In this document: piece after piece, positions 9,215-22,027 of the stretch | How positions within the stretch are numbered: the stretch's first letter is position 1 | How the letters are laid out: each line of letters begins with the position of its first letter | Assembly (NCBI RefSeq): GCF_010111755.1 | Contig: NC_088960.1 | Span: 744,001 to 808,000, forward strand | From: Nakaseomyces glabratus | Taxonomy: Eukaryota > Ascomycota > Saccharomycetes > Saccharomycetales > Saccharomycetaceae | Direction: 5' to 3' | DNA length: 64,000 bases | Program-made: the position numbers and the translations under genes | The notes under the pieces: model-generated | The model's input: the letters and a program-made list of their open reading frames with translations, nothing else | Database searches by the model: none | What the model was told of the DNA's origin: nothing

Positions 9215-11641
9215 ATGGCTAAGAGACATAAGCACTTCGAAAGTAGAGGTGGGTTTAGGAAGAAAAGAGGTGGCGGTAGAGGTAGCCAACGTGGCCGGGG
9301 CAGTAAAAGAGGAAGAGGTGGTAGATTTAGAGGGTTTGAAGAAACTGAGAGAAGTGCATCTGAGCCTGGTGCTTGGCTGAATTCGTCTGTGCCGCTAGGA
9401 GATGGTGATCTAAGTAATCCAGACATGATGGTAGATAATTATCGACCAAGGAAACATATATCTCAGGATACTATAACTGACCATTATTTTGGTCGCAAAT
9501 CAAGTCTAAAATTAAACTCTATGCGAATGGCTGGTCTAAGACATAATGATTGGAGAGACCCAAATAATGGCAACAGCGCATCATTTCGAAAGAGACCCAT
9601 AGAATTTATAAAAGCCAACTGTACTTATGATCCTTCGAGAGACTTAATATTACAATTAGCAAACAGATCCAAGAATCAAGAATCAAAAGAACCTGAAGAA
9701 GATGCCAATAAATGTTCAGAATACGCAGAACATTCCGAAAAAGATATGGAAATTGATACAGCCGCAACAGAAAATGACGCTAATATTAGTTATGATGAAT
9801 CTGATACAGATCAAGAAATTGGTAATTTTAATCACAGTATAGAAAATTCTAAGCATAACAATAACATTTCAGAGTGTGATATCACCGCCGTTACGGACCA
9901 GGAACTATTTTTTGTGGATGAAGAAGGAATGGACATATCTCAAAAACCCACGAAGGTAGTGCATATAACCGAACATGAGAAAAAAATGGGGAGTAATGTT
10001 GAGTTTCATAATGTTTTAACAGTCGGAAAAGTCGAAATATCACTTAATCAAGATGAAAACGATGAGGTTTATGTTGACAGAAAACCCACAGCAAAATACC
10101 ATCCCTTTCATAACTATATTTCAAATGTGATAGAGCGTATGCAGGAAGAAGAAAATATTGATTCTGATGACTTTGAAGATGAAGATGATATATATCTAGA
10201 CAACAGTGGCAACGACATGCCTGAAACGGAACTTGACCAAGATGAAATTATAGATTTACAAAGACATGACGATAAAGATCACGCTGTCCAAACCTGTGCA
10301 ATCCCAACTAATACTCTTTCAAATGATCTTGACACTCTTCATATTACGGAAAGTAACGATGACAGAATAACTATTAATAATCATAACATGGACTCCACTG
10401 TTGAAACAGATAAAGAAAAAGATCCTGAATTTGGATTTTTGGAAGAAGATTATGCAGTAAACACATCTGAGGTTATCGTAGATAATATAAGACTGGGACT
10501 AAACGACAATAGCTACTTTTTAAAGTGCTATAGATTTTTCGGCGACTACTCCTTTCATTGGATTGACCAAGAGGCTTTTGTTTCGTTTCTGACAGAAGAC
10601 CTCGAACTCCCTATGAATCGGGTAGGGGCCTATTTAGCGTATGTGAAAAATAGTTTAGTACCAGATGAAACACCACCGTCACCGACATACTCTGATATTC
10701 CATTTTCAGATACCAGCAATGAATCAGATGAGGATAATGCATTACCTAATGTTGATGCGGTATCTTCTTGCAGTAATGATGATGAAGATGAAGAGTTAGG
10801 AGATGATGTAGACGACCTTGTTTCATACTCCTTGAAGTACGCTAACTCTAGAAACATTGATTATGAAACAAGAGCATTAGAATTCACAGGCAAGGGTAAG
10901 AAAAAGAAGCTTTTGGTTAATGAACAGCTTGACTTGGATAATGAAACCATGGAAACATTACAAGCAAAGTTATCTAAGAGAATGGAGAACAAAGCCAAAA
11001 AGAGAAGGTTGAAAGAAGATTTTATTGATAAGGAGAATATGAACTCTGATGATCTATTTTTGAAATACCCATATGGTTTCCACGTACAGAATATTAGAGA
11101 TGAATTCGAACTCTTTTTGACAAGAAATAAGGACAGAATGTCCTTTCCTCCACTCGATCCACATGGAAATAAAGTAATAACCAAATTTGCAACCTGTTAT
11201 AATATAAAAAGTAGCAAAGTTGGAAAAGGTAATCACACTCACATAATGGTCGAGAAAGTAAAGAAAACCAAATGGAGTAGACCAAATTACAACATGGTCT
11301 TACAACTCACTAGACAAAGACCTGTTTTCATGCGAATTGATGTACGCAGACCAAAAGAAGATGCAATCAAAGAGAACAGTGGTAGAAGAGGACCTACTGC
11401 TAAATTTCATGTTAAGGAAGGGGAAGTTGTTGGAGAGAATGCTCCTGAAATCGGTCAGGACAATATTGGAAGAAGAATGCTTGAGAAATTGGGCTGGTCT
11501 AGCGGAGAAGGTCTTGGTGCACATGGCAACAAAGGTATCAGTATACCAGTTATGGCTCGTGTGAAGAAAAGTAAATCTGGTCTGAGACATAGTAAAGAAG
11601 ACGAGGACACAGGCCGTTCCTCATCATTCAGAAAAAAATAG
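9215..11641 (+). CDS. SQS1: R3H and G-patch protein, Prp43 cofactor (splicing and pre-rRNA processing)
   Basis: 808 aa. Sqs1/Pfa1 activates the DEAH helicase Prp43 and acts in 20S to 18S rRNA processing; it is linked to splicing when overproduced. The N-terminus (about 1-50) is basic and rich in RGG/RG repeats. A long acidic middle (about 150-530) is rich in Asp, Glu, Asn and Ser. An R3H-type region lies at about 630-695, including the stretch TRNKDRMSFPPLDPHG. The C-terminal G-patch, about 748-786, shows the expected glycine pattern (NIGRRMLEKLGW, GEGLGAHGNKG). The ATG at 9215 begins the conserved MAKRHKHF opening. A PAC element precedes the gene. Confidence 0.93.
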   Translation: MAKRHKHFESRGGFRKKRGGGRGSQRGRGSKRGRGGRFRGFEETERSASEPGAWLNSSVPLGDGDLSNPDMMVDNYRPRKHISQDTITDHYFGRKSSLKLNSMRMAGLRHNDWRDPNNGNSASFRKRPIEFIKANCTYDPSRDLILQLANRSKNQESKEPEEDANKCSEYAEHSEKDMEIDTAATENDANISYDESDTDQEIGNFNHSIENSKHNNNISECDITAVTDQELFFVDEEGMDISQKPTKVVHITEHEKKMGSNVEFHNVLTVGKVEISLNQDENDEVYVDRKPTAKYHPFHNYISNVIERMQEEENIDSDDFEDEDDIYLDNSGNDMPETELDQDEIIDLQRHDDKDHAVQTCAIPTNTLSNDLDTLHITESNDDRITINNHNMDSTVETDKEKDPEFGFLEEDYAVNTSEVIVDNIRLGLNDNSYFLKCYRFFGDYSFHWIDQEAFVSFLTEDLELPMNRVGAYLAYVKNSLVPDETPPSPTYSDIPFSDTSNESDEDNALPNVDAVSSCSNDDEDEELGDDVDDLVSYSLKYANSRNIDYETRALEFTGKGKKKKLLVNEQLDLDNETMETLQAKLSKRMENKAKKRRLKEDFIDKENMNSDDLFLKYPYGFHVQNIRDEFELFLTRNKDRMSFPPLDPHGNKVITKFATCYNIKSSKVGKGNHTHIMVEKVKKTKWSRPNYNMVLQLTRQRPVFMRIDVRRPKEDAIKENSGRRGPTAKFHVKEGEVVGENAPEIGQDNIGRRMLEKLGWSSGEGLGAHGNKGISIPVMARVKKSKSGLRHSKEDEDTGRSSSFRKK

Positions 11642-12156
11642 TATAATTCTTTTTCTCTCATAGATTTTGAATAGGTAAGGAACAGCTACATGATATTATA
11701 AACAACTTGTTCAGTTATTTATTCCTTTTATATTATGCTGCATATCCATCTCTAGCATTCATTAAGTGTTTTTTTTATAAAATCTTTATTTTTAATGGAT
11801 TATATTAGGTTATTCGATGTGTTATGTAAATTGCATTTTTTTTCAACTTTGTATATTTATACTACGCGTAATCTTGACAAATGATTCACCTTAATTTTTG
11901 TGTTTACAAAAAAAATAAAAACAACTATTGAAAACGATGTATTGCGCAGCTATATATTAATTGAAATATATAAAATATCCCAGTATATCTGAAGCTACTA
12001 TCTTTTGACTTTAAAGTTAAAAATCAAAAATACGTTGAGTTTTTACCAAAGGTTTTGTTACTAAAACTCCATTATTCGGTATACGGGCATTTTACGTGGA
12101 GAAAGGATCCTAACATTCGAAATACTGATAGAAAAAATTATAAATAGGAATATAAA
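11642..12156. other. Intergenic SQS1 - CNM67
   Basis: 515 bp, A/T-rich with T-tracts at about 11769-11776 and 11837-11844. It holds the SQS1 3' end signals and the CNM67 promoter. No gene or RNA seen. Confidence 0.5.
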
Positions 12157-13752
12157 ATGTCTTTGTCAGTTGAAGATCAGCGAGCTGAACATATGCGTAA
12201 AGAGGCAGCGCTTGTTGCACTTCAATATGCATATGATGAAGAGGATAAAGAAAACCACCCGCTTCGAGAGACAAATGGCCACTTTTTAAACCATCCAAAA
12301 ACCACAATTCCTCACTCAACTCCGCTAGTTAAAATTGATGATTTTAACTCTAAATATGAAAAAGAAATAGAAACATTAAAGGATCAGCTATTTAGTATCA
12401 AGAATTTACTAGGCATCGAAGACCCAGATAGTGAGCACAGCGATTATGAATTAATAGAGACATCGATTAAAAAAATGAAAGGACAAATAGAAAACGCTCT
12501 TAAAGAGAATAGGATGCTCAAAGACCAGGCTGTCGAAAATGCATCGGTAACCAGTTCCAGAATATCAGAATTAGAGACAAAGATGAATGAATTAACAGCG
12601 CAGAATCAAACACAAAATGAACTCATACAAAGTTTGAAGAAAGACAATCAACTGAAGGAGGAGGAACTTCAGCAATCTTCAAAGGCGGCTGAGCAACTTA
12701 CTTTGGAATTAGATACCTCAAAGGAAGAGATCAAGAATTTAACGAATGAAAGGATGTCCAATAGGGAGTATATTAAGACATTTATCTTATTTGGTAGACC
12801 AATCGGTGAAATAATAACAGATTGTTTAGATTCTTCGATAAATGTGTTGGATGACTCAATTAAGAAAACTCATGCTGACATTGTCAGCTTCAAAACAAAT
12901 CAAGATATAAATTATACTTCGATACAAAGTAAGGCGGTAGAAAGACTAGATGAAATTAAAGCAATCTTAAGCCAATTACCTCAGCAAATAAAGGACAACG
13001 AAAATTTGAACTCTGAAAAGCTCAATGAATTGGTCTCAAAATATAACGAGCAAAACCTAGAAACCATTGAAAAAGTCAATAAGACCAACAAGATAAGCAC
13101 GGGAATAAACAATGAGACATTGAATTTGATCACACAAGTCAACGAGTTGAAGAGCGAAATACAGCAATTACACTCAGAAGTTGAGCAAATCAATAACCAA
13201 CAATTCAATCTACAAGAAATTCTGCAAGAAAAAGAGCAATTACAAAAGACAGTATTTGAGTTACAGCTACAATTGAATACAGAGAGAGAATCCAAGATGG
13301 AATTGCAACAGTTAAACGATTCAAAAGATAATAAGTTACTATCAATAACAGGAAACACAAATAATATGTTAAGCTTTGAAAAACTGAAACAGTTGGATAA
13401 TTCATTTTGCAAAGAAGAATACGTATCATTAAAAATCAGCGAGATCGAAGATATATCTTTAGTTCAGCTTCAAAATATGGCTAAAATGATATGTATGTAC
13501 TTCAGAACTCCATTTGATAAACTCGATATCAAACTACCATTAGCGGCAATTCAAATCATTCACGAACGCAAAATCCTAATACATTTTGCTAATATTCTTA
13601 ATGAATACTTTATGAGCAAGCCGCTTTCAATGAAAAAATGTACCGATAGTGCCTACTGTGAATGGCAGCTATCTCATAACATATTTAGAATTGAGCATCC
13701 CTTAAAATTCAAATTAGAGGAATTATACACAACAATCTTACGTTCAACTTGA
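12157..13752 (+). CDS. CNM67: Spindle pole body outer plaque coiled-coil protein Cnm67
   Basis: 531 aa, somewhat shorter than the S. cerevisiae protein (about 580). Cnm67 is the spacer that links the central plaque (Spc42) to the outer plaque (Nud1, Spc72) of the spindle pole body. It is needed for astral microtubules and nuclear migration. A short N-terminal head (1-60) is followed by long heptad-rich coiled coil (about 65-420, Glu/Lys/Gln/Asn/Leu-rich). The C-terminal domain (about 430-531), globular and less charged, corresponds to the part that docks on Spc42. The call rests on architecture, the C-terminal block and position between SQS1 and JJJ1 (YNL225C). Confidence 0.88.
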   Translation: MSLSVEDQRAEHMRKEAALVALQYAYDEEDKENHPLRETNGHFLNHPKTTIPHSTPLVKIDDFNSKYEKEIETLKDQLFSIKNLLGIEDPDSEHSDYELIETSIKKMKGQIENALKENRMLKDQAVENASVTSSRISELETKMNELTAQNQTQNELIQSLKKDNQLKEEELQQSSKAAEQLTLELDTSKEEIKNLTNERMSNREYIKTFILFGRPIGEIITDCLDSSINVLDDSIKKTHADIVSFKTNQDINYTSIQSKAVERLDEIKAILSQLPQQIKDNENLNSEKLNELVSKYNEQNLETIEKVNKTNKISTGINNETLNLITQVNELKSEIQQLHSEVEQINNQQFNLQEILQEKEQLQKTVFELQLQLNTERESKMELQQLNDSKDNKLLSITGNTNNMLSFEKLKQLDNSFCKEEYVSLKISEIEDISLVQLQNMAKMICMYFRTPFDKLDIKLPLAAIQIIHERKILIHFANILNEYFMSKPLSMKKCTDSAYCEWQLSHNIFRIEHPLKFKLEELYTTILRST

Positions 13753-14147
13753 GATTTGATCTTACCTTCTCTATAGATTTCACCAAGCATGAATCACTTT
13801 CATATTGATATCCATTATTTCTATCTATGCGATCCCGATTTCAGTATCATTTTTTTCATATTGCAATGCGCAAAAAAAAAAAAGTGAAGCGATGCCTGAA
13901 AAAAAAAAACAACTAAAAACATTGAAAGGTTATGTGATCGCCATAATCCATCAAGTGAGGCCAGTACCAAAGTCTCAACTAATTTACTGTTCTGTTTTAT
14001 CTTTCTACTACTAATTCCTATAGAATTTTCCATCTGAAAAACTATTAAGAATTTGAAAAGATATATTACGTATCGCATAGAAAGGTGCGCTAGGAAATAA
14101 CATTCGCTTATAAAAATACTGAGGGCAAATTGATCTATGATCAAAAA
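13753..14147. other. Intergenic CNM67 - JJJ1
   Basis: 395 bp with A-runs at about 13872-13883 and 13901-13909, likely nucleosome-depleting promoter tracts for JJJ1. No gene seen. Confidence 0.5.
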
Positions 14148-16019
14148 ATGAAAACATGTTATTATGACCTACTTGAGGTACGATCTGATGCAAGTGATCT
14201 TGATCTAAAAAAAGCTTATAGACGGAAGGCATTACAGTATCATCCTGACAAAAATCCAGATAATGTGGAAGAGGCCACCACAATATTTGCTGAGATAAGA
14301 GCTGCCTATGAAGTCCTTTCTGATCCCCAAGAGAGGGCTTGGTATGACAGTCACAAAGAGCAGATCTTATCAGATACCCCGCTCAATCCAAACGATGAAG
14401 ATGATGACTACGTTGTTGACAGCACTGTTACTGGTGTCACAACAGAGGAATTGATGATGTTTTTCAATTCCTCTCTGTACACTAGTATAGATAACTCTCC
14501 GGCCGGCTTTTACCAAATTGCAGGAAAAGTGTTTGCTAAAATCGCAAAAGATGAAGTGAGTTGGGGTCTCCGATTAGGTTTAGATGGCTACAAAAATTAT
14601 AAGGATATGGAATTTGAAGAGCACATAAATAGCAGAGGTTATATTTTAGCTTGTGATAGTAGTAAAGCAAACCTAAGCAACCTTTTGTTCCCAATATTTG
14701 GATATTCAAGTACCAGCTATGAAGAACTAAAACTATTTTACACAAAATGGTCATCTTTCAACACACTAAAGTCATTTACATGGAAGGATGAATATATGTA
14801 CTCCCGGAATTACGATAGAAGGACTAAGAGAGAGATCAATAAGCGGAACGAAAAAGCGAGGGCTAAAGCTAAGGAGGAATATATAAAAACAGTAAAGAGA
14901 TACGTCAATTTCATAAAGAAACTCGATCAACGGATGAAAGAGGGTGCTAAAAAGGCTGCCGAAAAGCGACTAGCCGATGAAAGACTAAGAAAGGAAAATG
15001 AAATGAAACTTAGAAAAGAGCGTCTAAATAATGAACAAGGTGCGCAGTTTCACTTACAAAGCTGGCAAACAATTGATCAAGAGAATTGGAAAGAATTGGA
15101 AAAGCAATATGAAAAAGAATTTGAAAAGAGAAATGTTGACAAGGACGATGAACTAATAGGACATGAATTTACTAAAAATCAATTTCAAACTAATAATAAT
15201 TCTCAGCATGAAGATGTTGACGAAATTATTATCTATGATTGCTTCATTTGTAAGAAGTCTTTTAAGTCAGAGAAGCAGCTTGAAAATCATATTAAGACCA
15301 AATTGCACAAGAGAAATCTTGATCGAGTACAAAAAGAGATGAAGAAAGATAGTATGGCATTGGGTTTAGATGAACTTTCCGATTATAATGATTTTGACTC
15401 TGCAGAATCTGAAACAGAGAAATTGTACTCTGGAATGGACCTTAATGACATCGATGCTGAACTAAAAAAAATCGAGGAACAACTAGCACAATCATCTGTA
15501 ACAGATAGCGAAGATTTTACTGACGACAACAATGATACTGAGGACCAGAATAGCCTGGTTGACAAATTATCAAACACCAATTATGATATCGAGATTGATG
15601 ATGAGATTAATGATGATACCAATGAAGAAGTACAGATCTCAGGAGCTGATAACTCAGAAACACAGAACGCTGAACAAGACCATGATAGCAATGGCGACTC
15701 AGAAGAGGAGAAAGAAGATGAACTGACTCGTATACTGCGTGAACTTGAGGAAAGTAAGACCTCAAGATCAAATTTTAGTGATAGTGATGAAGAATGGTCA
15801 AATAAAAAGAAGACAAAGGCTAAAAAGAAAAAAAATAAGGCAAATACACCAGACAAGCAACCAGTCACTGCCAACAAAAATGATGCTAAAGAGGTTTGTG
15901 GAGAATGTAGAGCTGAGTTTGAAAGTAGGAATCAGCTCTTTAGTCATATACAGACAGAGGGTCATGTATCGCCCCTTTCCAAAGTCAAAAAGGGAAAAAG
16001 ATCCAAAAAAAATAAATAG
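14148..16019 (+). CDS. JJJ1: J-protein Jjj1, cytosolic 60S maturation co-chaperone
   Basis: 623 aa; the S. cerevisiae protein is 590 aa. Jjj1 stimulates Hsp70 (Ssa) and works with Rei1 to release Arx1 and its partner from pre-60S particles in the cytosol. The J domain occupies residues 1-70 with the HPD triad at 32-34. A Lys/Glu-rich charged region (about 215-345) follows. There are two C2H2 zinc fingers, one at about 365-387 (CFIC...H...H) and one at the C-terminus (584-606, CGEC...H...H), with an acidic Asp/Ser stretch between them. The frame is open upstream from 14130, but only from a TTG; the ATG at 14148 gives the conserved opening [10 protein letters not shown]. Confidence 0.96.
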   Translation: MKTCYYDLLEVRSDASDLDLKKAYRRKALQYHPDKNPDNVEEATTIFAEIRAAYEVLSDPQERAWYDSHKEQILSDTPLNPNDEDDDYVVDSTVTGVTTEELMMFFNSSLYTSIDNSPAGFYQIAGKVFAKIAKDEVSWGLRLGLDGYKNYKDMEFEEHINSRGYILACDSSKANLSNLLFPIFGYSSTSYEELKLFYTKWSSFNTLKSFTWKDEYMYSRNYDRRTKREINKRNEKARAKAKEEYIKTVKRYVNFIKKLDQRMKEGAKKAAEKRLADERLRKENEMKLRKERLNNEQGAQFHLQSWQTIDQENWKELEKQYEKEFEKRNVDKDDELIGHEFTKNQFQTNNNSQHEDVDEIIIYDCFICKKSFKSEKQLENHIKTKLHKRNLDRVQKEMKKDSMALGLDELSDYNDFDSAESETEKLYSGMDLNDIDAELKKIEEQLAQSSVTDSEDFTDDNNDTEDQNSLVDKLSNTNYDIEIDDEINDDTNEEVQISGADNSETQNAEQDHDSNGDSEEEKEDELTRILRELEESKTSRSNFSDSDEEWSNKKKTKAKKKKNKANTPDKQPVTANKNDAKEVCGECRAEFESRNQLFSHIQTEGHVSPLSKVKKGKRSKKNK

Positions 16020-16745
16020 CATGATTTAACTCAGAATATTATAAATATAATGCATCAATTACAAAATTACTTAATATTATGTATCATAACCATTTAGAAC
16101 TAATCATCTCAAATTGCTTGGAAACATCATTTCTTATGACGAATATCTGTTGCACTTTTTTTCCTCTGTTTATTCAAACGTACATTAAATCCCGGTCATT
16201 CTCAAAGCAAAAAAAATTCAGCGAGTCAAAATTTTGAGATTTTTCCAACAGAGAAGATTACAGAAAAGTCCAACAAATAGAAACATATCTTGCTTGGAGA
16301 CATAACGATAAATAAAATACTACATCGATTAAACAAGTACTGGGTTGACCTTACTGCCACATTTGGTTTCTTTGCAAAAAAAAAGAATTTGAAGCTACTT
16401 ATTACTCACAACAGCGGTGCCTGATCCTTATAATACACACATACATTGGAAATTACTGGTATTACCTAAAACTTGTTTAGGATAGAACAAATAATATTAA
16501 ACTGGATTTGAAAACAAAAGAATTTTCATCAAAGCTGTACTTATAGTTAGATTTACGATTTGTGGGAACACTAACATTTCGAAATAATACCTGGACGAAT
16601 AATTTACATTCATTATTATTTTTTGGCAGAATAGGTGTTATTAGATACCATCGATTTTGATTCATTAGAATAAGAACACTATATCATCAGCTCAAAATAT
16701 TAGCACAACAACACAATTTTTATAAAACCTCCTTAAGAACAAAAT
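16020..16745. other. Intergenic JJJ1 - URE2
   Basis: 726 bp. No gene, tRNA or repeat element recognised. Short A-runs near 16209 and 16377. URE2 promoter is expected in the right-hand part. Confidence 0.5.
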
Positions 16746-17813
16746 ATGGGTGACTCACGCAATACTGGAACTATCTCTAATCTATCGAGTGCTTTACGTC
16801 AAGTAAATATCGGCAGTGGACAGGATCAAAAGAATATAAATTATGAGTTTTCAAATGGTCTAAATAACAACGTTAATGATAATGGAAATCACAATTTGGT
16901 AAATACAAATGAAGATAACGTCAATAAAGATGGTAGCATAAATACCAATATGATGTCTCGCCAAGTACCTATTCAGCACACTCATGGATCGCAACTATTA
17001 CAACAAGAGCGTATGAATGAACAACAATTCAACCCGATGGAGTATTCCAGAATATCGAAATTTTTTCAAAACCAACCCATGGAAGGTTATACCTTATTCT
17101 CTCATCGTTCTGCACCAAATGGATTTAAAGTGTCAATAGTTTTGAGCGAACTAGGCTTACAATATAACACAATTTTCTTAGATTTTAATCTAGGGGAGCA
17201 CAGGGCGCCAGAATTTGTTTCAGTAAATCCTAATGCTAGAGTTCCAGCTCTAATAGACCATGGTTTGGAAAATCTCGCCATATGGGAATCTGGTGCTATA
17301 TTGCTGCACTTAGTAAATAAGTTTTACAAAGAAACCGGCAATCCACTACTTTGGTCTGATGATTTAGCTGACCAAGCGCAGATAAACGCTTGGTTATTTT
17401 TCCAAACATCAGGCCACGCTCCAATGATCGGTCAAGCACTTCATTTCAGATATTTCCATACTCAAAAAATTGAAAGTGCTGTGGAAAGATATACGGAAGA
17501 AGTTAGAAGAGTTTACGGTGTTATCGAAATGGCACTTGCTGAGCGGAGAGAAGCATTAATTATGGAATTGGACACAGATAATGCTGCAGCTTACTCTGCA
17601 GGAACTACACCTTTGTCACAGAGCAGGTTCTTTGATTACCCAGTTTGGCTGGTAGGTGACAAGCTGACAATTGCAGATCTATCCTTTGTTCCTTGGAACA
17701 ACGTTGTGGACAGAATAGGTATAAATATTAAGGTAGAGTTTCCAGAGGTATATAAATGGACGAAACACATGATGAGAAGACCTGCTGTCATAAAAGCCCT
17801 TCGCGGAGAGTAA
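16746..17813 (+). CDS. URE2: Ure2 nitrogen catabolite repression regulator (GST-like; prion-forming family)
   Basis: 355 aa, essentially the S. cerevisiae length (354). Ure2 holds the GATA activators Gln3 and Gat1 in the cytosol on good nitrogen sources, and has glutathione peroxidase activity. In S. cerevisiae its N-terminus forms the [URE3] prion. Residues 1-97 are the flexible N-terminal region with the conserved SNLSSALRQVNIG segment near 11-23. From about 98 on the protein is a glutathione S-transferase fold, almost identical to family members (LFSHRSAPNGFK, NPNARVPALIDH, WESGAILLHL, MMRRPAVIKALRGE at the end). Met98 (codon at 17037) sits one residue from where S. cerevisiae internal initiation at Met94 falls. 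Asn density in the N-terminus is lower than in S. cerevisiae (see findings). Confidence 0.97.
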   Translation: MGDSRNTGTISNLSSALRQVNIGSGQDQKNINYEFSNGLNNNVNDNGNHNLVNTNEDNVNKDGSINTNMMSRQVPIQHTHGSQLLQQERMNEQQFNPMEYSRISKFFQNQPMEGYTLFSHRSAPNGFKVSIVLSELGLQYNTIFLDFNLGEHRAPEFVSVNPNARVPALIDHGLENLAIWESGAILLHLVNKFYKETGNPLLWSDDLADQAQINAWLFFQTSGHAPMIGQALHFRYFHTQKIESAVERYTEEVRRVYGVIEMALAERREALIMELDTDNAAAYSAGTTPLSQSRFFDYPVWLVGDKLTIADLSFVPWNNVVDRIGINIKVEFPEVYKWTKHMMRRPAVIKALRGE

Positions 17814-18516
17814 ATTAAGGAAACCACTGTTGGTTGGTCCTTTTTCAGGACGCTCCTTAGATCTTCATAGTTATCTGGCCGATGACTACATTTGCATATA
17901 AATAAAGGTGCACATTACTTTTTTTTTCTAAATCCATTTCCCTCAAAAGAGCGGAGGTAGATAGCTTGCCTTGTTAGTACCTTATGTCACTAGATAAATA
18001 TTAAATAAACTACTATAACTAACATAAAAGTAATTTGCAAGCGTCTGTATTGTTTGATGGAATTGTAACCGCATACCGAATTGCTATATCACAGTCCAAA
18101 ATTTTAATCGAAATATGTAATGGAGAAACTTAATGCTAATGAAAAGAGTATTTAATTTAAAATAATATATATAAACTAAACTTTAATATGCTTCAGTTTT
18201 ACCTTTACATCTTTTATCAGTTTCAGATAAATTTTTGACACATTATTTTCTTACTTCGGACGTAAAACCGATCATAAATGTAATAAAAAATTGCGATGAG
18301 GGCCACAATAGGAACAATGGCATTATGTATTTGACTCGTGCCTGAATATCCATTTTTGCAAGCAAGGTCTATGACCGATAATAAATCACTTGAAGAAGAT
18401 TTACAGTCTTATTGTTGGCGGTCAATAAAGTGAGAGAAAAAGATAGTATCCAGCCCAATACATAGCATAACAATCGAAGAATAATTAGAGCTGCTGTCAT
18501 ATGTCATGCATCAGAT
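17814..18516. other. Intergenic URE2 - ELA1
   Basis: 703 bp. Apart from a PAC-type element near its right end (separate entry) nothing was recognised; A/T-rich throughout. Confidence 0.5.
18293..18300 (+). promoter_or_regulatory. PAC-type element upstream of ELA1
   Basis: GCGATGAG follows an A-run, about 220 bp before the ELA1 ATG. Only the 8-bp core matches, so this is a weaker case than the others in the window. Confidence 0.4.
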
Positions 18517-19605
18517 ATGAAATCCTTAAGTGAAATATGTCAGATACACTTGATGCGGCATTGTAACCGAATAGAAGGTGTCAACAATGTACCATACAGA
18601 CTCATCAGTGGAATTCTAGAGAAACTGAAACTGGATCAGCTGAGAAAACTAGAGTCTACAAATGTACTATTATTACTAGAGGACGAAGAGCTGTGGCTAA
18701 AACTGCTTACAAATAATTTTCCAACAAATGTCCACGAGATATATATCAGTAAAAAGGATAAGATAATAAACTACTACATATCATATTTTGAAGAACACGA
18801 TCCTTTACTTGTTCACGACAATGAAGAACTGCTAAGAAATTGGATTCAACAGTGTATAAAGAAGAACCCTGACAATGGCAAATATCGACTGCCTTATAGG
18901 ATGCTGTACGACAAATATGAATCGGATATGATTGAGAAGCAAGAAGAGAGTGCTAGACGATTGAGGCAACAAATGAGGCAGATTGAAGAGCAAAGGCAAA
19001 AGAAACAAACAGAGTTAATAGAAGGAAAGTCGCTTGCCTTTGGAACTAGCAGACGCTCTGGTAGTAATAATGAGAGATCGGAGTTATTTCGTAAATCATT
19101 GAAAGATCACAAAGACAGACTGCAACACTTCAAAAGTGGCGGGTTTGATGTTACTCGTAGACTCGATGACAGTAAACGGAAAGTATACAATAATAGAGTT
19201 GCATTTGGTGGGGGATCTGGGAGTATAAATACAAACAGATCATCGATTAAAGTGTCAGCAGGGAATAAAGACGAACGAATAGACACTAGTAATCAGGCTA
19301 AACCGGCATTATCACCAGGTAAAGAAACTCCAAAAGAAAATAAACCGATAGTCAAGAAAAGGCGATCAGAGAGGGAAGAACCCAGCATATTTCTAAAAAA
19401 TAAGAGACCGAACATGATTCGACGTGTTTTCGATACAAGGCCTTCACGTCCCGAACACTCAAATAGAAACACAGAAATAAATACTTCGCCAGTACGACAT
19501 AGGAATGACACAGCAAATACTTCCCCAGTGCGACACGTTAACGTATCTACAGAGACACCAAAGATCGGAAAGAGGAAGAAGTCATCTTTCTTTAACTTAA
19601 AATGA
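18517..19605 (+). CDS. ELA1: Elongin A homolog Ela1
   Basis: 362 aa (S. cerevisiae about 379). Ela1 pairs with elongin C (Elc1), and with Cul3 and Roc1 forms a ubiquitin ligase that polyubiquitinates stalled RNA polymerase II. The N-terminal region (1-130) is the elongin A family domain: the stretch SLSEICQIHLMRHCNRIEGV is the likely elongin C/cullin-box segment. A Gln/Arg-rich helix lies at about 145-170. The rest is basic, disordered and Ser/Asn/Arg-rich. Two short repeats, NTSPVRHRND and NTSPVRHVNV, lie at about 324-345. Position between URE2 and PDR16 matches YNL230C. Confidence 0.9.
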   Translation: MKSLSEICQIHLMRHCNRIEGVNNVPYRLISGILEKLKLDQLRKLESTNVLLLLEDEELWLKLLTNNFPTNVHEIYISKKDKIINYYISYFEEHDPLLVHDNEELLRNWIQQCIKKNPDNGKYRLPYRMLYDKYESDMIEKQEESARRLRQQMRQIEEQRQKKQTELIEGKSLAFGTSRRSGSNNERSELFRKSLKDHKDRLQHFKSGGFDVTRRLDDSKRKVYNNRVAFGGGSGSINTNRSSIKVSAGNKDERIDTSNQAKPALSPGKETPKENKPIVKKRRSEREEPSIFLKNKRPNMIRRVFDTRPSRPEHSNRNTEINTSPVRHRNDTANTSPVRHVNVSTETPKIGKRKKSSFFNLK

Positions 19606-21686
<2,081 letters not shown>

Positions 21687-22027
21687 TTATATCATCCCAT
21701 TTATTTGTATTTTTTTGGATGATTACTAATAAACATTCAATTATTTCCAGCTATAAGACATTCCCTCTCATGGACACATTATTGTAATACTGTAACCGCC
21801 CAATACATTTTATAGAATCATTAAATAAAGAGAATAATCTATTCATGATAATATAAAACTAATTCAGTTAATTCCGATAAGCACTTACATATCATCGAAA
21901 ATTCTGTCACAGATTGCAGTGATGTCCCTCTAGTTTATCTGGGAAATATTGAAACAATATATAAAGAAAAATACTATATTAATGCAGTTCGAGGTATATC
22001 AATGTGCGATATATTACTATACAAAGA
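21687..22027. other. Convergent intergenic PDR16 / CSL4
   Basis: 341 bp between two stop codons, A/T-rich, expected to hold the polyadenylation signals of both genes. Nothing else seen. Confidence 0.5.
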
